Shown here piece after piece: positions 4,944-5,197 of a stretch of DNA of 5,197 bases. Location: NCBI GenBank assembly GCA_030040695.1, contig JASHTE010000078.1, forward strand, positions 1 through 5,197, in the 5' to 3' direction. Source of the stretch: Vulcanimicrobiota bacterium. GTDB taxonomy: Bacteria > Vulcanimicrobiota > Vulcanimicrobiia > Vulcanimicrobiales > Vulcanimicrobiaceae. Below the pieces are notes generated by a model. It saw only the letters and a program-made list of their open reading frames with translations. It was not told the DNA's origin and did no database searches. The position numbers were made by a program, and so were the translations under genes. Position 1 is the first letter of the stretch. Every line of letters begins with the position of its first letter.

Positions 4944-5197
4944 GGTTATCACCGAGGGGATCGGCGAGGCCGACCTGCGCTCGATCGACGTCTATCGCAA
5001 ACGCGGCGGATACGAACAATGGCGGCGCGCGATCACCTCGCTGAAACCCGAAGAGGTGATGGAGTACGCCGACAAATCCGGTCTGCGCGGACGCGGCGGC
5101 GCCGGCTTTCCGACCGGGAAGAAGTGGAGCTTCCTTCCGAAGAACGGCAAGCCGCGTTATCTCGTCTGCAACTCCGACGAGGCGGAGCCGGGAACGT
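4930..5197 (+). CDS. nuoF: NADH-quinone oxidoreductase subunit F (FMN/NADH site), 5' part
   Basis: The 51-kDa type subunit that oxidises NADH with FMN and passes electrons on through the 4Fe-4S cluster N3. Only the first 89 residues are in the window; the family runs to about 420-450. Visible landmarks are PLTRVI (2-7), [15 protein letters not shown] (20-34), the FMN-loop motif [16 protein letters not shown] (51-66) and the flavin-site stretch [13 protein letters not shown] (77-89), which continues past the edge. The N3 cysteines lie beyond the window. The GTG start at 4930 is backed by GAAGGG 5 bases upstream and overlaps nuoE by 14 bases, so translation of the two partners is probably coupled. 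The frame is intact as far as it goes. Confidence 0.96.
   Translation, partial: MPLTRVITEGIGEADLRSIDVYRKRGGYEQWRRAITSLKPEEVMEYADKSGLRGRGGAGFPTGKKWSFLPKNGKPRYLVCNSDEAEPGT

Noticed and set aside
1..5197. Mobile elements, CRISPR arrays, tRNA or rRNA genes
   Set aside because: No transposase, integrase, regularly spaced repeats, terminal inverted repeats or cloverleaf sequence was seen; nearly all bases belong to the genes listed.

Overview
The window is a G+C-rich bacterial chromosomal segment. Its right three quarters hold the start of a respiratory complex I (proton-translocating NADH:quinone oxidoreductase) operon in the canonical order nuoA-nuoB-nuoC-nuoD-nuoE-nuoF, with nuoF cut by the right edge. 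Its left quarter holds two genes on the opposite strand: a small putative lipoprotein with a carboxypeptidase-regulatory-like fold and, 5 bases after it, a potassium-channel-like membrane protein cut by the left edge. All nuo subunits are separate genes with no nuoCD fusion, all visible metal-ligand and quinone-contact residues are present, and there is no sign of decay or mobile DNA.

Layout: 1-896 (-) K+ channel, GTG start, 3' end missing; 902-1345 (-) putative lipoprotein; 1346-1399 divergent intergenic region with an AT-rich element that can be read as a -10 box on either strand; 1400-1753 nuoA; 1744-2223 nuoB (GTG, overlaps nuoA by 10); 2241-2840 nuoC (GTG, strong Shine-Dalgarno); 2837-4057 nuoD (ATGA overlap with nuoC); 4058-4163 a structured gap, the only real break in the operon, which also carries a 37-codon open frame joined by ATGA overlaps to both nuoD and nuoE; 4164-4943 nuoE with an unusual ~90-residue tail; 4930-5197 nuoF (GTG, overlaps nuoE by 14).

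How the genes work together: NuoF (FMN, NADH site) and NuoE (2Fe-2S) belong to the electron-input module; NuoB (terminal 4Fe-4S cluster N2), NuoC and NuoD form the connecting module with the quinone pocket; NuoA is a membrane subunit at the junction with the proton-pumping arm. The remaining subunits (G to N) presumably lie to the right. The channel and lipoprotein are transcribed away from nuo; a functional link is not shown by sequence.

Organism: an aerobic or facultatively respiring bacterium, G+C roughly 60 percent by eye, with frequent GTG starts and a strong excess of the palindrome CGATCG. NuoB and NuoD resemble the Thermus and actinobacterial style of these subunits rather than the enterobacterial one. 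An uncultured soil phylum such as Eremiobacterota would fit my impression of gene style, but this is a low-confidence guess and nothing here proves it.

I do not see a wholly new system. The most unusual spots are the nuoD-nuoE gap, the NuoE tail, an altered motif in NuoB and the CGATCG excess.
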